Below, in pieces: positions 7,594 through 15,532 of a stretch of DNA of 64,000 bases; position 1 is the first letter of the stretch; each line of letters opens with the position of its first letter. Under the pieces are notes generated by a model. That model did no database searches and was not told the origin of the DNA. It was given only the letters and a program-made list of their open reading frames with translations. Origin of the DNA: Streptomyces sp. NA02950. Its GTDB lineage: Bacteria > Actinomycetota > Actinomycetes > Streptomycetales > Streptomycetaceae. The stretch spans positions 6,383,001 through 6,447,000 of the forward strand of contig NZ_CP054916.1 of the NCBI RefSeq assembly GCF_013364155.1. The letters are read 5' to 3'. Both the position numbers and the translations under genes were made by a program.

Positions 7594-7917
7594 GTGGCCG
7601 ACTATCTGACCGTCCTGACCACCACCGACACCCCCGAGAAGGCAGAGGCGCTGGCGCGCGGGGCCGTGGAGGCGCGGCTGGCGGCCTGCGCGCAGATCAG
7701 CCAGCCGGTCACGTCGGTGTACCGCTGGGAGGGGGCCATCGAGACCGCGGCCGAGTGGCAGGTCCTGTTCAAGACGACCGCGGTCCGGTACGAGGAGCTG
7801 GAGGCGCACCTCCGGGAGGCGCACGACTACGACACCCCCGAGGTCATCGCCACGCCGATCACCCATGGCAGCGAGGACTACCTGGCCTGGGTGGTCACCG
7901 AGACGACGATCGGCTGA
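7594..7917 (+). CDS. cutA: divalent-cation tolerance protein CutA
   Basis: A 107-residue member of the CutA1 family, small trimeric proteins linked to tolerance of copper and other divalent ions. Family landmarks are present in order: LTTTDTPEKAEALARGAVEA, AACAQI, YRWEGAIE, EWQVLFKTT, YDTPEVIATPI and YLAWV. GTG at 7594 gives the expected N-terminus (MADYLTVLTTT); the open frame extends further upstream without homology. The molecular role of bacterial CutA is still debated, so only the family is certain. Confidence 0.93.
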   Translation: MADYLTVLTTTDTPEKAEALARGAVEARLAACAQISQPVTSVYRWEGAIETAAEWQVLFKTTAVRYEELEAHLREAHDYDTPEVIATPITHGSEDYLAWVVTETTIG

Positions 7918-7978
7918 GCGCGGAACCCAGGGCACCGGGCCCGCAGCGCCGATCGCCCCGAGCGCCGATCGCCCCTGA

Positions 7979-8770
7979 TCAGCGGGGGTCGCCGTCCCCG
8001 GCGAGCGCCTCCTCGATGCCCCGCTCCCGCGGCCCCAGGAAGTCCGGATCGGGCCGGAAGGCCGCGTCGACGGCCGCCTTGTTCGCCGCCACGACCTCCC
8101 GCAGCGCGCCGTAGCTCCAGGTCACGTCGTGCGGCTCGGCCACCGCCACCCCGTACGCGTCGATCCCCGCGGCATCGCACAGCGCCAGCGCCCGCCGGAT
8201 ATGGAACCCCTGGCTCACCAGCACCGCCCGGTGCACCCCGAAGATCCGCCGGGCGCGGCTGCACGAGTCCCAGGTGTCGAAGCCCGCGTAGTCGCGCACG
8301 ATCCGCCGCTCGGGAACACCGCGTTTCACGAGGTAGGCGCGCATCGCGTCCGGCTCGTCGTAGTCGTGTCGGCTGTTGTCCCCGGTCACCAGCAGGGCGC
8401 GGACCTTGCCGTCCCGGTAGAGCCGTACCGCGGTGTCCAGCCGGTGCGCCAGGTACGGGGACGGCGAACCGTTCCACAGCCCCGCCCCGAAGACCACCCC
8501 GACCGGGGCCGCGGGCACGTCCGCCACGGTACGGATCCGGTCCTCGGTGGTCAGCCGCAGCCAGGTCGCGGGGAGCAGCGCCAGCACGCACAGCAGTACG
8601 CCGATCTGGAACAGGCGCCGCTGCTCCCGCCGGGTACGCCGCCGGAACAACCGCCGCAGCCGCCGCCGCAGCCCGTACCACGGCGCCGTGGCGATCCACC
8701 GCATCCGCTGGAACCGCTCCCCCGCGCTCCGCATCCGTCCCCCGGCCCTGTTTCGCCCCTCACCGACCAC
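7979..8770 (-). CDS. YdcF/SanA-like DUF218 membrane protein
   Basis: A 263-residue protein with a very basic N-terminus (RRRLRRLFRRRTRR), one membrane helix at about residues 54-70 (IGVLLCVLALLPATWL) and a DUF218 domain outside the membrane. Domain landmarks are VVFGAGLWNGSPSPYLAHRLDTA, RALLVTGDN, YLVKRGVPERRIVRDYAGFDTWDS, AVLVSQGFHIRRAL and VREVVA-type C-terminal residues. SanA-type relatives affect envelope permeability, including vancomycin exclusion in enterobacteria; the exact reaction is unknown. It is convergent with cutA and divergent from the deaminase gene. Confidence 0.88.
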   Translation of the reverse strand: MVGEGRNRAGGRMRSAGERFQRMRWIATAPWYGLRRRLRRLFRRRTRREQRRLFQIGVLLCVLALLPATWLRLTTEDRIRTVADVPAAPVGVVFGAGLWNGSPSPYLAHRLDTAVRLYRDGKVRALLVTGDNSRHDYDEPDAMRAYLVKRGVPERRIVRDYAGFDTWDSCSRARRIFGVHRAVLVSQGFHIRRALALCDAAGIDAYGVAVAEPHDVTWSYGALREVVAANKAAVDAAFRPDPDFLGPRERGIEEALAGDGDPR

Positions 8771-8895
8771 CGTCGGTGAAGGTGACGCCGACCAGCGGCT
8801 TCCGGTTGCGTGGCATGGCCTCGTACGAGCGGTCGGGCCGATTCCGCATAGCCTGGAGGTGTTCCGTACGACCGAGAAACAGGTGTGATCAAGCC

Positions 8896-9891
8896 GTGCC
8901 CCCGATCCCCACAGCAGAGCTCCACCTCCACATCGAGGGCACCCTGGAGCCCGAGCTCGCCTTCGCGCTCGCGGAGCGCAACGGTGTGGTGCTGCCCTAC
9001 GACACCCAGGACGAGCTGCGGGCCGCGTACTCCTTCACCGACCTCCAGGACTTCCTGGACCTGTACTACGCGCTGATGGCCGTGCTGCGCACCGAGGACG
9101 ACTTCGCCGACCTGGCCGTCGCCTATCTGGCCCGCGCCCGGGAGCAGGGCGTGCGGCACGTGGAGATCTTCTTCGACCCGCAGGCGCACACCGAGCGCGG
9201 TGTCCCCATCGGCACGGTCGTCGGGGGCCTCTCGCGGGCCCTGGACACCGCCCAGGAGACCTACGGCATCACCACCCGCCTCATCATGTGCTTCCTGCGT
9301 GACAAGAGCGCGGAGTCCGCCCTGGAGACCTTCGAGTCGGCCCGGCCTTACCTGGACCGGATCACCGCCGTCGGCCTGGACTCGGCCGAGGCCGGCAATC
9401 CGCCGTCGACGTTCCGGGAGGTGTACGCGCGGGCCCGGGAGGCCGGGCTGAAGTGTGTCGCGCACGCGGGGGAGGAGGGGCCGCCCGCGTACGTGTGGGA
9501 GGCGCTGGACATCCTCGGCGTGGACCGGGTCGACCACGGAGTGCGCTGCCTGGAGGACGAGCGCCTGGTCGCGCGGCTGGTCGCGGACCAGGTGCCGCTG
9601 ACCGTGTGCCCGCTGTCCAACGTCCGCCTCCGCGTCGTCGACCGCCTCGAGGACCACCCGCTGCCCGCGATGCTGGACGCCGGGCTGCTGGTGACGGTCA
9701 ACTCCGACGACCCCGCCTACTTCGGCGGCTACGTGGGCGACAACTACACCGCCGTGCGGAACGCGCTCGGCCTCGACGACGCCACCCTGCGCACCCTGGC
9801 CCGCAACTCCTTCCGTGCCGCCTTCCTGGACGAGGAGACGCGGGCGGCGTACCTGAAGGAAGTCGAGGCATTCGGACAGAACGGCGCTTGA
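8896..9891 (+). CDS. adenosine deaminase family enzyme, probably adenine deaminase
   Basis: A 331-residue amidohydrolase of purine salvage. Zinc-ligand and catalytic motifs are present: AELHLHIEGTLEPE, HAGEEG, DRVDHGVRCLED, CPLSNVRLRVV and VNSDDPAYFGGY. It removes the 6-amino group from adenosine or adenine. The motifs HVEIFFDPQAHTERGV and EAGNPPSTFREVYARAREAGL are those I associate with the Aah1-type adenine deaminase branch rather than true adenosine deaminases; this is from memory and needs a tree. GTG at 8896 gives the correct N-terminus, and the open frame upstream of it lacks homology. Confidence 0.9.
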   Translation: MPPIPTAELHLHIEGTLEPELAFALAERNGVVLPYDTQDELRAAYSFTDLQDFLDLYYALMAVLRTEDDFADLAVAYLARAREQGVRHVEIFFDPQAHTERGVPIGTVVGGLSRALDTAQETYGITTRLIMCFLRDKSAESALETFESARPYLDRITAVGLDSAEAGNPPSTFREVYARAREAGLKCVAHAGEEGPPAYVWEALDILGVDRVDHGVRCLEDERLVARLVADQVPLTVCPLSNVRLRVVDRLEDHPLPAMLDAGLLVTVNSDDPAYFGGYVGDNYTAVRNALGLDDATLRTLARNSFRAAFLDEETRAAYLKEVEAFGQNGA

Positions 9892-9920
9892 CCTCACCTT
9901 TGGTTCAACTTCTACGTTCG

Positions 9921-9954
9921 AGACCAGTCGGGGGACCGGTCGTGCGACCGGTCC
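9921..9954. promoter_or_regulatory. three phased half-sites upstream of the MarR-like gene
   Basis: GGACCGGTCG-TG-CGACCGGTCC (9933-9954) is a perfect 10+2+10 dyad, and a third related half-site AGACCAGTCG sits at 9921-9930, so half-sites recur every 12 bp. The dyad ends 28 bases before the regulator's start codon, a typical position for autorepression. It could also act as a terminator for the deaminase gene. Confidence 0.55.
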
Positions 9955-9982
9955 TACGGACGGACGAAGCGAGGACAGGGTG

Positions 9983-10441
9983 ATGGAGTACTCCCACAGC
10001 GACGCCGAACTGGTCCGGCAGCCCATCGGCTACTGGAGCTGGGCCGCGTACAAGGCGGTCGTGACCTACATCCGCGCGGGGCTCGCGGAGTTCGACCTGA
10101 GCCAGCCCCAGTGGTGGGTGCTGAACCAGGTGATCGAGGGCGGCGAGGACGGCCGGCCCCGCGAAGAGGTGCGGGCCGTGCTCGAGGGCTACTTGGACGT
10201 GGGCGACGCCCTCGAGCCGGAGATCGACGCCCTCCTGGGACGCGGGCTGCTCACCTCCGACGACAGCGAACGGCTCCGACTGACCGACGAGGGAAGGGCG
10301 TTGCGCGAACGGGCGGCGGAGCGGCAGCTCCGGATGCGGGAGCGGATCCACGACGGGATCCCGGACGACGCGTACGTGGCCGCGCTCAAGGTCCTCCAGC
10401 GGATGATCCACAACACCGACGGCCAGGCCTGGCACCACTGA
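9983..10441 (+). CDS. MarR-like winged-helix regulator
   Basis: A 152-residue protein with the layout of MarR-type regulators: an N-terminal helical part (PIGYWSWAAYKAVVTYI), SQPQWWVLNQV as the start of the DNA-binding region, EPEIDALLGRGLLTSDDSERLRLTDEGRALRERA as recognition helix plus wing, and a C-terminal dimer helix ending in YVAALKVLQRMIHNTDG. A GTG three bases upstream is an alternative start. A three-half-site palindromic element sits 28 bases upstream, which suggests it controls its own promoter. The signal and other targets are unknown. Confidence 0.8.
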   Translation: MEYSHSDAELVRQPIGYWSWAAYKAVVTYIRAGLAEFDLSQPQWWVLNQVIEGGEDGRPREEVRAVLEGYLDVGDALEPEIDALLGRGLLTSDDSERLRLTDEGRALRERAAERQLRMRERIHDGIPDDAYVAALKVLQRMIHNTDGQAWHH

Positions 10442-10444
10442 GCG

Positions 10445-10569
10445 GGGGTGCGCCCGAAGGGGGGGCGGGGCTGTGCCGATGTGCGGCCCCGCCACGTGGG
10501 CGCGGCGGGCCACGACGCGGCAGCGGACGAACGACCGCACCTCGCGGCACGTCCCGCGGAGCGCTTGGG
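10445..10569. repeat. 125-bp intergenic repeat, copy B
   Basis: Second copy of the repeat at 5725-5853, in the same orientation. It begins four bases after the stop codon of the MarR-like gene and lies between it and the convergent nitrate reductase gene. Confidence 0.75.
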
Positions 10570-10604
10570 CCCCGCCGTCAGGCGGTGCGGTGGGGGCGGA
10601 GGCG

Positions 10605-12902
10605 TCAGTCCTCCGCCAGTTCCACCCGTACCGCGCACACCTTGAACTCCGGCATCCGCGACACCGGGTCCAGCGCCGGATTGGTGACCGTATTGGCCCG
10701 CCCCGGCCCCGCCCAGTGGAACGGCATGAACACCGTGTCCGGCCGGATGTCCCGGCTGATCCGGGCCGGGGCCACGGTCCGGCCGCGACGGGAGACCACC
10801 GCGAGCGAGGCGCCCTCCGCCGCGCCCAGCCGGTCGGCGAGCAACGGGTGCAGCTGGACGAACGGGCCGGGCGCGGCCTCGTTCAGCTCTGCCACCCGCC
10901 GGGTCTGGGCCCCCGACTGGTACTGGGACAGCACCCGGCCCGTGGTGAGCAGTACGGGGTACTCCGCGTCCGGCTCCTCGGCCGCGGGCCGGTGGCTGAC
11001 GGGGACGAAGCGGGCCCGGCCGTCGGCGGTGGCGAACCGGTCGAGGAAGAGACGCGGTGTGCCGGGGTGGAGCGTGCCGGGTCGGGGTGCGGACGCCCCT
11101 CCGGCGGCGGGCGTGTCCGGGTGAGACCCGGTCACGTCCGCCGCCTCCGGGCCCGGCGCATCCCTGTCAGCCGAGCCCGCCCCCTCCGAATCCGTACCGG
11201 CCGCCTCCGCCGTCTCCGGGCACGGCCAGAACACCCCGTCCTCCTCCGCGATCCGCCGGTACGTGATGCCCGAATAGTCCGCGGGTCCGCCGGCCGACGC
11301 GCGCCGCAGTTCGTCGAAGACCTCCTCCGGATCGGCCGGGAACCCCTTCTCCCAGCCGAGCCGCGCCGCGAGCCCGTTCAGCACCGCGAGATCCGTCCGC
11401 ACTCCCGGCGGCGGGGAGACGGCCGCCCGGCGCAGGATGACCCGCCCCTCCAGATTGGTCGTCGTGCCCGTCTCCTCGGCCCACTGGGCCACCGGCAGGA
11501 CGACGTCGGCGAGCGCGGCCGTCTCCGAGAGCACGACGTCCGCGACCGCCAGGAAGTCCAGCGAGCGCAGCCGGGACTCGATGTGGGCCGCGCGGGGTGC
11601 GGAGACCAGCGGGTTGGAGCCCATGAGCAGCAGCCCCCGCACGTCGCCGCCGAGCGCGTCCAGCAGTTCGTACGCGCTGCGCCCCGGCCCCGGGAGCGCG
11701 TCGGGGTCGACGCCCCAGACGCCCGCCACATGGGCGCGCGCCGCCGGGTCGTCCAGCTTGCGGTAGCCGGGGAGCTGGTCGGCCTTCTGGCCGTGTTCGC
11801 GGCCGCCCTGGCCGTTGCCCTGGCCGGTGAGACAGCCGTAGCCGGACAGCGGGCGGCCCGCGCGGCCGGTGGCCAGGCACAGATTGATCCAGGCGCCGAC
11901 GGTGTCGGTGCCCTTGGACTGCTGCTCGGGGCCGCGCGCCGTGAGCACCATCGAGTTTTCCGCGTCGCAGAACATGCTGACCGCCCGGCGGAGTTCGGGC
12001 ACCGGAACACCGGTGATCCGTTCGACCAGTTCCGGCCAATGGGCCATGGCGGCGGCCCGTGCCTCCTCCCAGCCCGCGGTCCGCCGGGCGATGAACTCCT
12101 CGTCCACCCGTCCCTCCGCCACCACCAGGTGCAGCAGCCCCAGGGCCAGCGCGAGATCGGTCCCGGGCCGCGGCGCGAGATGCAGATCGGCCTGCTCGGC
12201 GGTGCGGGTACGGCGCGGATCGATCACGATCAGCCGTCCGCCCGCCTCCCTCAGCTCGGTCAGATAGCGCAGCGCGGGCGGCATGGTCTCGGCCAGGTTC
12301 GAGCCGACGAGGATCACACACCCCGTACGGGAGACGTCCGCCAGCGGGAACGGCAGACCCCGGTCGAGGCCGAAGGCCCGCTGGTGGGCGGCGGCGGCCG
12401 AGGACATGCAGAACCGGCCGTTGTAGTCGATCTGCGAGGTGCCGAGCACCACCCGCGCGAACTTCCCCAGCGCGTACGCCTTCTCGTTCGTCAGCCCGCC
12501 ACCGCCGAAGACCCCCACCGCGTCCGGGCCGTGCGCCCGGCCGGTGGCCGCCAAGCCCTCCGCGACCCGGTCGAGGGCCTCCTCCCAGGTGGCCGGTTCG
12601 AGCCCACCGGTGTCAGGGCGGCGGACCAGCGGCTCGGTCAGGCGCACCCGGGAGGAGAGCAGAGCGGGCGCCGTGCGCCCCTTGCCGCACAGCGCACCAC
12701 GGTTGACCGGGAACGCGGTGCGTTCCACCACCTCGACACCGCTGTCCGTCTCGGCCCCGCTGTCCGTCCCGGTACGACCGTCCGCGGCCGTCGGCCGCAG
12801 CGTCATCCCGCACTGCAACGCGCAGTACGGACAGTGGGTGTCGACCGAAGCCGACGTGGACGAGGCGGGTGAGGCGGGCGCGTCCCCGGGAGCGTGCTGC
12901 AT
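10605..12902 (-). CDS. assimilatory nitrate reductase, molybdopterin catalytic subunit
   Basis: A 765-residue molybdopterin oxidoreductase that reduces nitrate to nitrite in the cytoplasm. The N-terminal [4Fe-4S] site is clear: C24, C27 and C31 in THCPYCALQCGM and C72 in GALCGKG. Pterin-cofactor binding regions follow (VFGGGGLTNEKAYALGKFARV, GSNLAETMPP, LIVIDPRRTRTAEQADLHL, GMGSNP-like LLMGSNPLVSAP) and a C-terminal Molydop_binding domain (LTTGRVLSQYQSGAQTRRV). No extra [2Fe-2S] or flavin domain is fused, so electrons must come from a separate partner. Upstream it shares a divergent region with sirohydrochlorin chelatase, and a GlnR-like operator sits 24-61 bases before the start codon. Confidence 0.88.
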   Translation of the reverse strand: MQHAPGDAPASPASSTSASVDTHCPYCALQCGMTLRPTAADGRTGTDSGAETDSGVEVVERTAFPVNRGALCGKGRTAPALLSSRVRLTEPLVRRPDTGGLEPATWEEALDRVAEGLAATGRAHGPDAVGVFGGGGLTNEKAYALGKFARVVLGTSQIDYNGRFCMSSAAAAHQRAFGLDRGLPFPLADVSRTGCVILVGSNLAETMPPALRYLTELREAGGRLIVIDPRRTRTAEQADLHLAPRPGTDLALALGLLHLVVAEGRVDEEFIARRTAGWEEARAAAMAHWPELVERITGVPVPELRRAVSMFCDAENSMVLTARGPEQQSKGTDTVGAWINLCLATGRAGRPLSGYGCLTGQGNGQGGREHGQKADQLPGYRKLDDPAARAHVAGVWGVDPDALPGPGRSAYELLDALGGDVRGLLLMGSNPLVSAPRAAHIESRLRSLDFLAVADVVLSETAALADVVLPVAQWAEETGTTTNLEGRVILRRAAVSPPPGVRTDLAVLNGLAARLGWEKGFPADPEEVFDELRRASAGGPADYSGITYRRIAEEDGVFWPCPETAEAAGTDSEGAGSADRDAPGPEAADVTGSHPDTPAAGGASAPRPGTLHPGTPRLFLDRFATADGRARFVPVSHRPAAEEPDAEYPVLLTTGRVLSQYQSGAQTRRVAELNEAAPGPFVQLHPLLADRLGAAEGASLAVVSRRGRTVAPARISRDIRPDTVFMPFHWAGPGRANTVTNPALDPVSRMPEFKVCAVRVELAED

Positions 12903-12914
12903 ACCAGCGAGCGT

Positions 12915-12963
12915 GCTACGCCCGTGTTACGGGCCGCGTCCCCCCGCGTTACACCTCCGGGAA
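12915..12963 (-). promoter_or_regulatory. GlnR-like operator upstream of nitrate reductase
   Basis: Half-sites recur with an exact 11-bp period: GCTAC 12915, GTTAC 12926, CGTCC 12937, GTTAC 12948 and GGGAA 12959. GTTAC-N6-b-N6-GTTAC-N6-b is the a-b-a-b layout known for the nitrogen regulator GlnR of streptomycetes; both a sites are perfect, the b sites are weak. GlnR is known to control nitrate and ammonium assimilation genes, which fits the downstream gene. Strand is given toward nitrate reductase, but the divergent chelatase gene could be affected too. Confidence 0.6.
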
Positions 12964-13062
12964 TCGGACCTCAGCGCGCCCCGCGGCCGTCGGTGAAGTC
13001 GGCGCAACCACTCGTCACCGCGGTGCAACGGCGACGCAATACGCCACTGCCAGGCTCTTTCC

Positions 13063-13992
13063 ATGACGGCGTCGCCCCACCCGGGTTCCCCCGGTCCCCT
13101 TGGTCAGCCAGTCCCCACCGGCCCCGCCGGTCCCCCCGACTCCACCAGCACGGCGCAGCTCATGACCCAGATCACCGCACAGCTCCACACCCAGCTCCGC
13201 CGCAGAGGGCGGCTCACCCGGCGGCACCCCGCCCCGCCCCCGCCGACCCTGGTCGCCGTCGCCCACGGCAGCCGGGACCCCGAGGCGCTGCGCACCGTGA
13301 CCGCGCTCCTGGACCGGGTCCGGGCGCTCCGCCCCGGCCTGCCGGTACGTCTCGGCCACATCGAGCTCAACCAGCCGCTGCTGACCGACACCCTGGCCGA
13401 GCTGCGCGGGGAGGTCGTACTGGTGCCGCTGCTCCTCGGCCGCGGCTACCACATCAAACAGGACATCCCGGGCGCCGTCGCCGCCGCGCCCCACCTCTCC
13501 GCCCGGATCGCCGCACCGCTGGGCCCGCATCCGCTGCTCGCCGAGGCCCTGCACACCCGCCTGGCCGAGGCGGGCTACCCCGGCGTGTGCCCGGTCCCCG
13601 GTGGGCGCCCGGCCCCGTCGGCGGCGGGTGTCGTCCTGGCCGCCGCGGGCTCCAACGACCCCGACGCGGGCATCGACACCGCCCGTGCCGCCGCCCTGCT
13701 CAGCGCCCGGCTCGGCGGTGTCCCCGTGCTGCCCGGCCACGCCTCCGGCGCCGGGCCCGGCGTGTCCGACGCGCTCCGCACCCTGGCCGCCCTCGGCCGT
13801 GAGCCAGTGGCGGTCGCCTCCTACTTCACCGCGCCCGGCCGCTTCGCCACCCAGTGCGCGGCCGCGGCCCCCGGGGCCGCGGCGGCCCCGCTCGGCGCCC
13901 ATCCGGCCGTCGCCCGGCTCGTACTCCACCGCTACGAACAAGCCCTCGCGAATGCTCCCTCGTCACACATGGCGGTTACCGTCGGTGTATGA
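13063..13992 (+). CDS. sirohydrochlorin chelatase, CbiX/SirB type
   Basis: A 309-residue enzyme that inserts iron or cobalt into sirohydrochlorin; next to nitrate reductase it most likely supplies siroheme for nitrite and sulfite reductases. Two CbiX half-domains are visible: the first begins [18 protein letters not shown] and contains [16 protein letters not shown] with the metal-site His; the second begins [17 protein letters not shown] and contains [15 protein letters not shown] 60-residue Pro/Gly-rich leader precedes them. CAGGCT lies six bases before the ATG, so the message may be leaderless. The stop overlaps the start of the dGTPase gene (ATGA), suggesting a shared transcript. Confidence 0.9.
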   Translation: MTASPHPGSPGPLGQPVPTGPAGPPDSTSTAQLMTQITAQLHTQLRRRGRLTRRHPAPPPPTLVAVAHGSRDPEALRTVTALLDRVRALRPGLPVRLGHIELNQPLLTDTLAELRGEVVLVPLLLGRGYHIKQDIPGAVAAAPHLSARIAAPLGPHPLLAEALHTRLAEAGYPGVCPVPGGRPAPSAAGVVLAAAGSNDPDAGIDTARAAALLSARLGGVPVLPGHASGAGPGVSDALRTLAALGREPVAVASYFTAPGRFATQCAAAAPGAAAAPLGAHPAVARLVLHRYEQALANAPSSHMAVTVGV

Positions 13993-15368
13993 GCAGCGCA
14001 GCAGGACCCGAGCCCGACCCCTCCGACGCGTCACACAGGCCCGAGACGTCCGCTGAGGCCGGCGCCCGCCGGATCCCCGGCTATGACGTGGCGGACCTCG
14101 AGCGGTGGGCGCCCGAGCCCGACAAGCGGCCGGGCCGGACCGCCTTCCAGCGCGACCGGGCCCGGGTGCTGCACTCCGCCGCCCTGCGCAGACTGGCCGG
14201 AAAGACCCAGGTCGTGCCCGCCGCCCCGGCCGCCGACCACGGCCCGGCCCGGCGCGCCCCGGCCTGGGACGCCACCCCGCGCACCCGGCTGACCCACTCC
14301 CTGGAGTGCGCCCAGGTGGGCCGGGAGCTGGGAGCCGCCCTCGGCTGTGATCCGGATCTGGTCGAGATGGCCTGTCTCGCCCATGACCTCGGCCACCCGC
14401 CCTTCGGGCACAACGGCGAGCAGGTGCTCAACGAGATCGCCGAGCCCTGCGGCGGCTTCGAGGGGAACGCGCAGTCGCTGCGGCTGCTCGCCCGTCTCGA
14501 ACCCAAGCGGTTCGTCCCCGACGAGGAGACCGGCGCCCAGCGGAGCGTCGGTCTCAATCTCACCCGCGCCGCGCTCGACGCCGCCACCAAGTACCCGTGG
14601 CCGCGCGGTGGCCACCCCCGTGACCCCGGCTCCCCGAAGTTCGGGGTCTACGAGGACGACATCCCGGTCTTCCGCTGGTTCCGGCAGGGCGCCCCCGAGG
14701 GCCGTACGACCTTCGAGGGCCAGGTCATGGACTGGTCCGACGATGTGGCGTACTCGGTGCACGATGTCGAGGACGGGCTGCACGCCGGGCATCTCGACCC
14801 GGCCGGACTGCTCGCCGAGCCCGAGCGGCGCGAGGTGTTCGCCGTCGCCGCCGACCGGTACGCGCCGGGCGCCGATCCGCAGGAGCTGGCCGAGGCGCTG
14901 GACCGGCTGCTGGAGCAGGAGTGGTGGCCGCACGGCTACGACGGTTCGCCGGTCGCCCAGGCCCGGCTGAAGGACGCCACCAGCCAGCTCATCGGCCGGT
15001 TCTGCCTCGCCGCCGAGCGCGCCACCCGCGCCGCGTACGGCACCGGGCGGTTCACCCGCTACGCCGCCGAGCTGGTGGTGCCCCGTGCCACGCGTCTGGA
15101 GTGCGCGGTGCTCAAGGCGGTGGCCGACCGGTACGTCATCCAGCGCGCCGACCAGGAGCTGGTCCGCGCCGACCAGCGGGTGGTCATCGCCGAGCTGGGG
15201 GAGGCGCTGATCGCCCGCGCCCCGGTCGGACTCGACCCGCAGTTCCGCGCGCTGTTCGACGAGGCCGACGCGGCCGGGGACGACGCCGGGCGGCTGCGCG
15301 CGATCGTGGACCAGATCGCCGCCCTGACCGACGCCTCGGCCCGCGCCCTGCACGCCCGGCTCACCTAG
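13989..15368 (+). CDS. dgt: deoxyguanosinetriphosphate triphosphohydrolase-like protein
   Basis: A 459-residue HD-domain enzyme that cleaves dGTP or related dNTPs to nucleoside and triphosphate. Landmarks: [43 protein letters not shown], the HD motif [48 protein letters not shown] and a C-terminal helical region. ATG 13989 overlaps the stop of the chelatase gene by four bases, so the two are probably co-translated. The stop codon TAG lies inside a CTAG site where a MITE has inserted, so the insertion left the reading frame intact. Confidence 0.93.
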   Translation: MSSAAGPEPDPSDASHRPETSAEAGARRIPGYDVADLERWAPEPDKRPGRTAFQRDRARVLHSAALRRLAGKTQVVPAAPAADHGPARRAPAWDATPRTRLTHSLECAQVGRELGAALGCDPDLVEMACLAHDLGHPPFGHNGEQVLNEIAEPCGGFEGNAQSLRLLARLEPKRFVPDEETGAQRSVGLNLTRAALDAATKYPWPRGGHPRDPGSPKFGVYEDDIPVFRWFRQGAPEGRTTFEGQVMDWSDDVAYSVHDVEDGLHAGHLDPAGLLAEPERREVFAVAADRYAPGADPQELAEALDRLLEQEWWPHGYDGSPVAQARLKDATSQLIGRFCLAAERATRAAYGTGRFTRYAAELVVPRATRLECAVLKAVADRYVIQRADQELVRADQRVVIAELGEALIARAPVGLDPQFRALFDEADAAGDDAGRLRAIVDQIAALTDASARALHARLT

Positions 15369-15528
15369 GTCCTGTCCGGTGGATCTTATCGGGCCCGCGA
15401 CGCCTGGCACCGCACCTCGCTGCGTTGTCGGACCGCCCGAGTACGCCCAGTACGAGGGCGATCCTCCGCCTTGCGATGCACGGCACCAGACGCCGCGGGC
15501 TGATCCTCAAAGATCCACCGGACAGGAC
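15369..15528. mobile_element. MITE 1 (160 bp) flanked by CTAG
   Basis: A short non-coding element with perfect 19-bp terminal inverted repeats, GTCCTGTCCGGTGGATCTT at 15369-15387 and its complement at 15510-15528. It is flanked by CTAG at 15365-15368 and 15529-15532. The left CTAG contains the dgt stop codon and the right one is also the left target duplication of the IS701 element. The core resembles that of the element at 48738-48923, although the ends differ. Confidence 0.85.
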
Positions 15529-15532
15529 CTAG

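Noticed and set aside
10473..12872. Very long open frame on the plus strand opposite the nitrate reductase gene
   Set aside because: It is the GC-rich shadow of the real gene: no domain, no ribosome site, and a Gly/Arg/Pro/Gln composition typical of reverse-frame translation.
12903..13062. Cobalamin-type riboswitch upstream of the CbiX-like gene
   Set aside because: No B12-box or long structured leader is present and the message looks leaderless; the GlnR-like site explains the region better.
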